Positions 61,632-64,000 of a DNA stretch of 64,000 nucleotides are shown piece after piece. The translations under genes were made by a program, and so were the position numbers. A model generated the notes under the pieces. It ran no database searches. It had not been told where the DNA came from and saw nothing but the letters and a program-made list of their open reading frames with translations. The DNA is from Chitinophagaceae bacterium. Its GTDB lineage: Bacteria; Bacteroidota; Bacteroidia; Chitinophagales; Chitinophagaceae. Numbering within the stretch: the stretch's first letter is position 1; the number at the start of each line of letters is the position of its first letter. Where the stretch lies: NCBI GenBank assembly GCA_016787135.1, contig JAEUVK010000195.1, positions 1-64,000 on the forward strand, written 5' to 3'.

Positions 61632-63167
61632 ATGAAAAAAAACATTCTCTTTCTTTTATCCATCTGCTCAGCTTCTCAAATCGTTTTTGCGCAACCACCC
61701 TCTATTCTTGCTGTCAGAAAATACAGGCAACAACAGGCTGGGAATATCATCAGTGAATTCACTGCCTTTCTTTCTTTACCTAATGTCGCCAGGGATACTG
61801 TCAACATTCAGAAGAATGCCGCTTTTATCATGGGTATGATGAATAAAAGAGGTATTCAGAAAGTGCAACTGCTCAAAGCCGCTACGGAAGGTGTGCCTCC
61901 TGCTGTGTATGGGGAAGTGATGGTTCCCGGAGCGAAAAAGACCCTTATATTTTATGCACATTACGATGGCCAGCCGGTCAATCCTGCGCAATGGACGAAA
62001 GGGTTAGACCCGTTTCGACCCCAGTTATTTACAGGTACTATTGATAAAGGCGGAATGAATATTCCTTTTCCTGTTGATGGTAGTTATAGAGAGGAATGGA
62101 GGATATATGCCCGCGGCGCTTCTGACGATAAAGCGGGTGTTGATGCCATTCTGAATGCGTATGATGCCATTGTAAAAAGCGGTATGCTGCCGGCCTGTAA
62201 CCTTAAATTCTTCTTTGAAGGAGAGGAGGAAGCAGGCTCGCCTCATCTTGGTGAGATACTGGATAAATACAGATCATTATTGCTATCAGACCTGTGGATC
62301 ATTTGCGACGGGCCGGTTCACCAGTCAGGGCAAAAGCAAATTGCCTTTGGGGTTCGCGGGGATGCACATCTTGACCTGACCATTTATGCTTCAAAAAGAC
62401 CATTGCATAGCGGGCATTACGGCAACTGGGCTCCCAACCCGGCGATGATGCTGTCGAAACTACTGGCATCGATGAAAGATGATAATGGCAGGGTTACGAT
62501 CAAAGGTTTTTATGACGATGTGATACCGTTAAGCGCTTCGGAGAAAAAGGCATTACAGGAAGTACCTTCTGCAGATGAGCAGATGAGAGGTGAACTTGGT
62601 ATCAGCGCTGCTGAAATGAAAGGAGTATCGTTAGGTGAAGCGATCAACCTGCCCTCACTCAATATAAACGGAATGCAGAGTGGTAATGTCGGCAAAATGG
62701 CTTCGAACCAGATACCCACCTATGCCACCGCCGTTATTGACCTGAGATTAGTAGCAGGCAATGACTGGCAACGGCAACAGCAGAAAGTGATCAGCCATAT
62801 CAAAGAGCAGGGATATTATGTCACAGATAAAGAGCCTACGGATGAGGAGAGAGCAAAATATGCAAAGATCATTAAAGTGATCGCCGGAAGCGACGGATAT
62901 AATGCGCAAAGGACATCTATGGACTTGCCGGTTGTCAAACAGGTGATCGAAGCGGTGAGAACTGCTGCAAATGAAAAGATAGTATTGCAGCCTACCATGG
63001 GAGGAAGCCTCCCCCTTTTCCTGTTTGAAAAATACCTGGCGGCTAAAACGATCACTGTTCCGATAGCCAATCACGACAACAATCAGCATGCAGAAAATGA
63101 AAATATCCGCTTGCAGAACCTGTTTGACGGAATTGAGATCATGGCATCGCTGATGATGCTCAAATAA
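61632..63167 (+). CDS. secreted M20/M25/M40 family metallopeptidase
   Basis: About 511 residues from MKKNILFLLSICSASQIVFAQ, a signal peptide; the 13 upstream codons are not used. Metal ligands are visible: His and Asp in LIFYAHYDGQPV, Asp in YARGASDDKAGVDAIL, Glu pair in FFEGEEEAGSPHLGE, and a late His in NHDNNQHAENENI. A lid or dimer domain lies between (HLDLTIYASKRPLHSGHYGN). It is a di-zinc exported aminoacyl or carboxypeptidase of the PepV/CPG2 group. Substrate unknown. Confidence 0.88.
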   Translation: MKKNILFLLSICSASQIVFAQPPSILAVRKYRQQQAGNIISEFTAFLSLPNVARDTVNIQKNAAFIMGMMNKRGIQKVQLLKAATEGVPPAVYGEVMVPGAKKTLIFYAHYDGQPVNPAQWTKGLDPFRPQLFTGTIDKGGMNIPFPVDGSYREEWRIYARGASDDKAGVDAILNAYDAIVKSGMLPACNLKFFFEGEEEAGSPHLGEILDKYRSLLLSDLWIICDGPVHQSGQKQIAFGVRGDAHLDLTIYASKRPLHSGHYGNWAPNPAMMLSKLLASMKDDNGRVTIKGFYDDVIPLSASEKKALQEVPSADEQMRGELGISAAEMKGVSLGEAINLPSLNINGMQSGNVGKMASNQIPTYATAVIDLRLVAGNDWQRQQQKVISHIKEQGYYVTDKEPTDEERAKYAKIIKVIAGSDGYNAQRTSMDLPVVKQVIEAVRTAANEKIVLQPTMGGSLPLFLFEKYLAAKTITVPIANHDNNQHAENENIRLQNLFDGIEIMASLMMLK

Positions 63168-63452
63168 GTATAAAGAAGTTGCGATCCTGAAGTAAAGAAA
63201 GTAGCCCTGAGCATAGTTTTGCTAACTCCGTTTTTTCAGGTTAGCCTATCGTATTCATTATTACCGCATTACTGTCAGCATCCGTACTAACAAAAATCTT
63301 TCATTCGCCTGATAACTATCAGCAACCACACGAGCAGGCGTTTCTACTTTTACAACCCGATGCGAACAGCTTGCCATAGCTCCGGTTGCCGAACCTTTCA
63401 TTCCGAAAGTTACAATGATACTTTTTTTACCAGTTTTAGGATCACCGGTAGG

Positions 63453-64000
63453 TTGTTGCTGAGGATTTTGCTGATTATTTCCCCGCTCATTTCTCCGCCA
63501 TTTTGCGATATATCTGCTCAATCCCTGGTAGTTGACCGGAAAAGTTTTTTTACCAATGAAGGGCTTATCGAGATGACGATTGTAACTGATCTGAAGAAAC
63601 TGATCAGCGAAAAGGAGAAAAAGGGATTTGAAAAAAATATTCAACCGGCCACCGTTACATTCCTTTTTGCCGACAGCCTGGAACTAAAAGGAGAGGCAGA
63701 GATAAGGCCCCGTGGTGAATTCCGCAGAGAGGAATGTTATATGCCTCCAGTCATGATCAACTTCAAAACCGGAGAAGCCGGGGCACTTAAAAAATTAGGC
63801 CGTTTAAAATTTGTATGGCCTTGCGATAACACGATCTATTATGAGCAACTGGTGCTGAAGGAGTATCTCGTTTACAGGATGTATAACCTGCTCACGGAAA
63901 AAAGTTTCCGGGTGCGGCTGGTGAAGGTTAATTACACCGATATCAGCGGGAAGATAAAACCGCATAAAACCTACGGCTTCTTTATCGAGGATGTAGATGA
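63453..64000 (+). CDS. secreted hypothetical protein, cut by the right edge
   Basis: The frame is open from before 63453 to the end of the window. Starting at TTG 63453 gives a signal-peptide-like front (LLLRILLIISPLIS, then PPFCDISAQS with an A-Q cleavage site). The mature protein reads VDRKSFFTNEGLIEMTIVTD, then FLFADSLELKGEAEIRPRGE, FRREECYMPPVMINFKTGEA and KLGRLKFVWPCDNTIYYEQL. The RPRGEFRR and LKFVWPC features suggest a CotH-like or kinase-like secreted family, but I cannot name it. An in-frame ATG at 63360 is an alternative start. At least 180 residues are present. Confidence 0.65.
   Translation, partial: MLLRILLIISPLISPPFCDISAQSLVVDRKSFFTNEGLIEMTIVTDLKKLISEKEKKGFEKNIQPATVTFLFADSLELKGEAEIRPRGEFRREECYMPPVMINFKTGEAGALKKLGRLKFVWPCDNTIYYEQLVLKEYLVYRMYNLLTEKSFRVRLVKVNYTDISGKIKPHKTYGFFIEDVD

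Noticed and set aside
63261..63644. Minus-strand 127-codon frame with a Gln/Asn/Pro-rich stretch
   Set aside because: Its first half lies antisense to the signal peptide and mature start of the plus-strand gene at 63453, which has a much better coding look. The remaining 46 codons show no family signal.

Overview
The window is a chromosomal segment of a Bacteroidota bacterium, most likely of the Chitinophagaceae type. The grounds are a type IX secretion C-terminal sorting domain, LytS/LytTR two-component genes, DUF4242, ARPP-1/DUF6569 and DUF6876 proteins, several PF13568-type outer-membrane barrels, free-standing four-helix-bundle (23S intervening-sequence type) genes, promoters close to the Bacteroidota TTTG/N19/TANNTTTG consensus, and weak Shine-Dalgarno sites. 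No rRNA, CRISPR array or transposase was found.

Layout. 0-10 kb: a secreted T9SS cargo protein, a PQQ-type sugar dehydrogenase lipoprotein, a DUF4242/cyclase-like/AraC fusion regulator with a secreted DUF4242 partner behind a direct repeat, OsmC, ARPP-1, and a TPR-LytS kinase with its LytTR regulator. 10-28 kb: PhnA-like protein, cytochrome c, SRPBCC, an apparently exported Nif3-like protein, an acyltransferase, a double class II aldolase, an SF1B helicase, two secreted caspase-fold candidates on either side of a TPR membrane protein, an orphan ABC ATPase, an S9 peptidase and endonuclease III. 28-35.6 kb: a visibly AT-rich accessory segment ending at tRNA-Thr(CGT). It starts with an XRE regulator and a four-copy 11-bp tandem repeat, and carries DUF6876 and a tightly coupled seven-gene minus-strand operon containing a SRAP (abasic-site crosslinking) protein next to a protein with a HEPN-like RNNLKH motif.

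35.7-49.9 kb is mainly housekeeping: prfB with its programmed +1 frameshift, pruA, three outer-membrane barrels, pyrR, pyrB, coaD, a hotdog thioesterase, a NUDIX protein, pyrE, an HMA protein, a LEA2 lipoprotein and rnpB. Several inverted-repeat elements sit between these genes. One encloses an intact four-helix-bundle gene, one encloses a four-helix-bundle pseudogene wedged between pyrR and pyrB, and two have no gene. 49.9-64 kb: a degenerate CPBP protein, lipoproteins, a radical SAM/AlkD-like/VOC operon, a phytase-like esterase, penicillin acylase, a di-heme cytochrome c, an M20 peptidase, and a secreted protein that runs off the right edge.

The best candidates for something undescribed are the HEPN-like/SRAP operon and the inverted-repeat-bounded four-helix-bundle elements. 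All functions come from reading the sequence; no database search was run.
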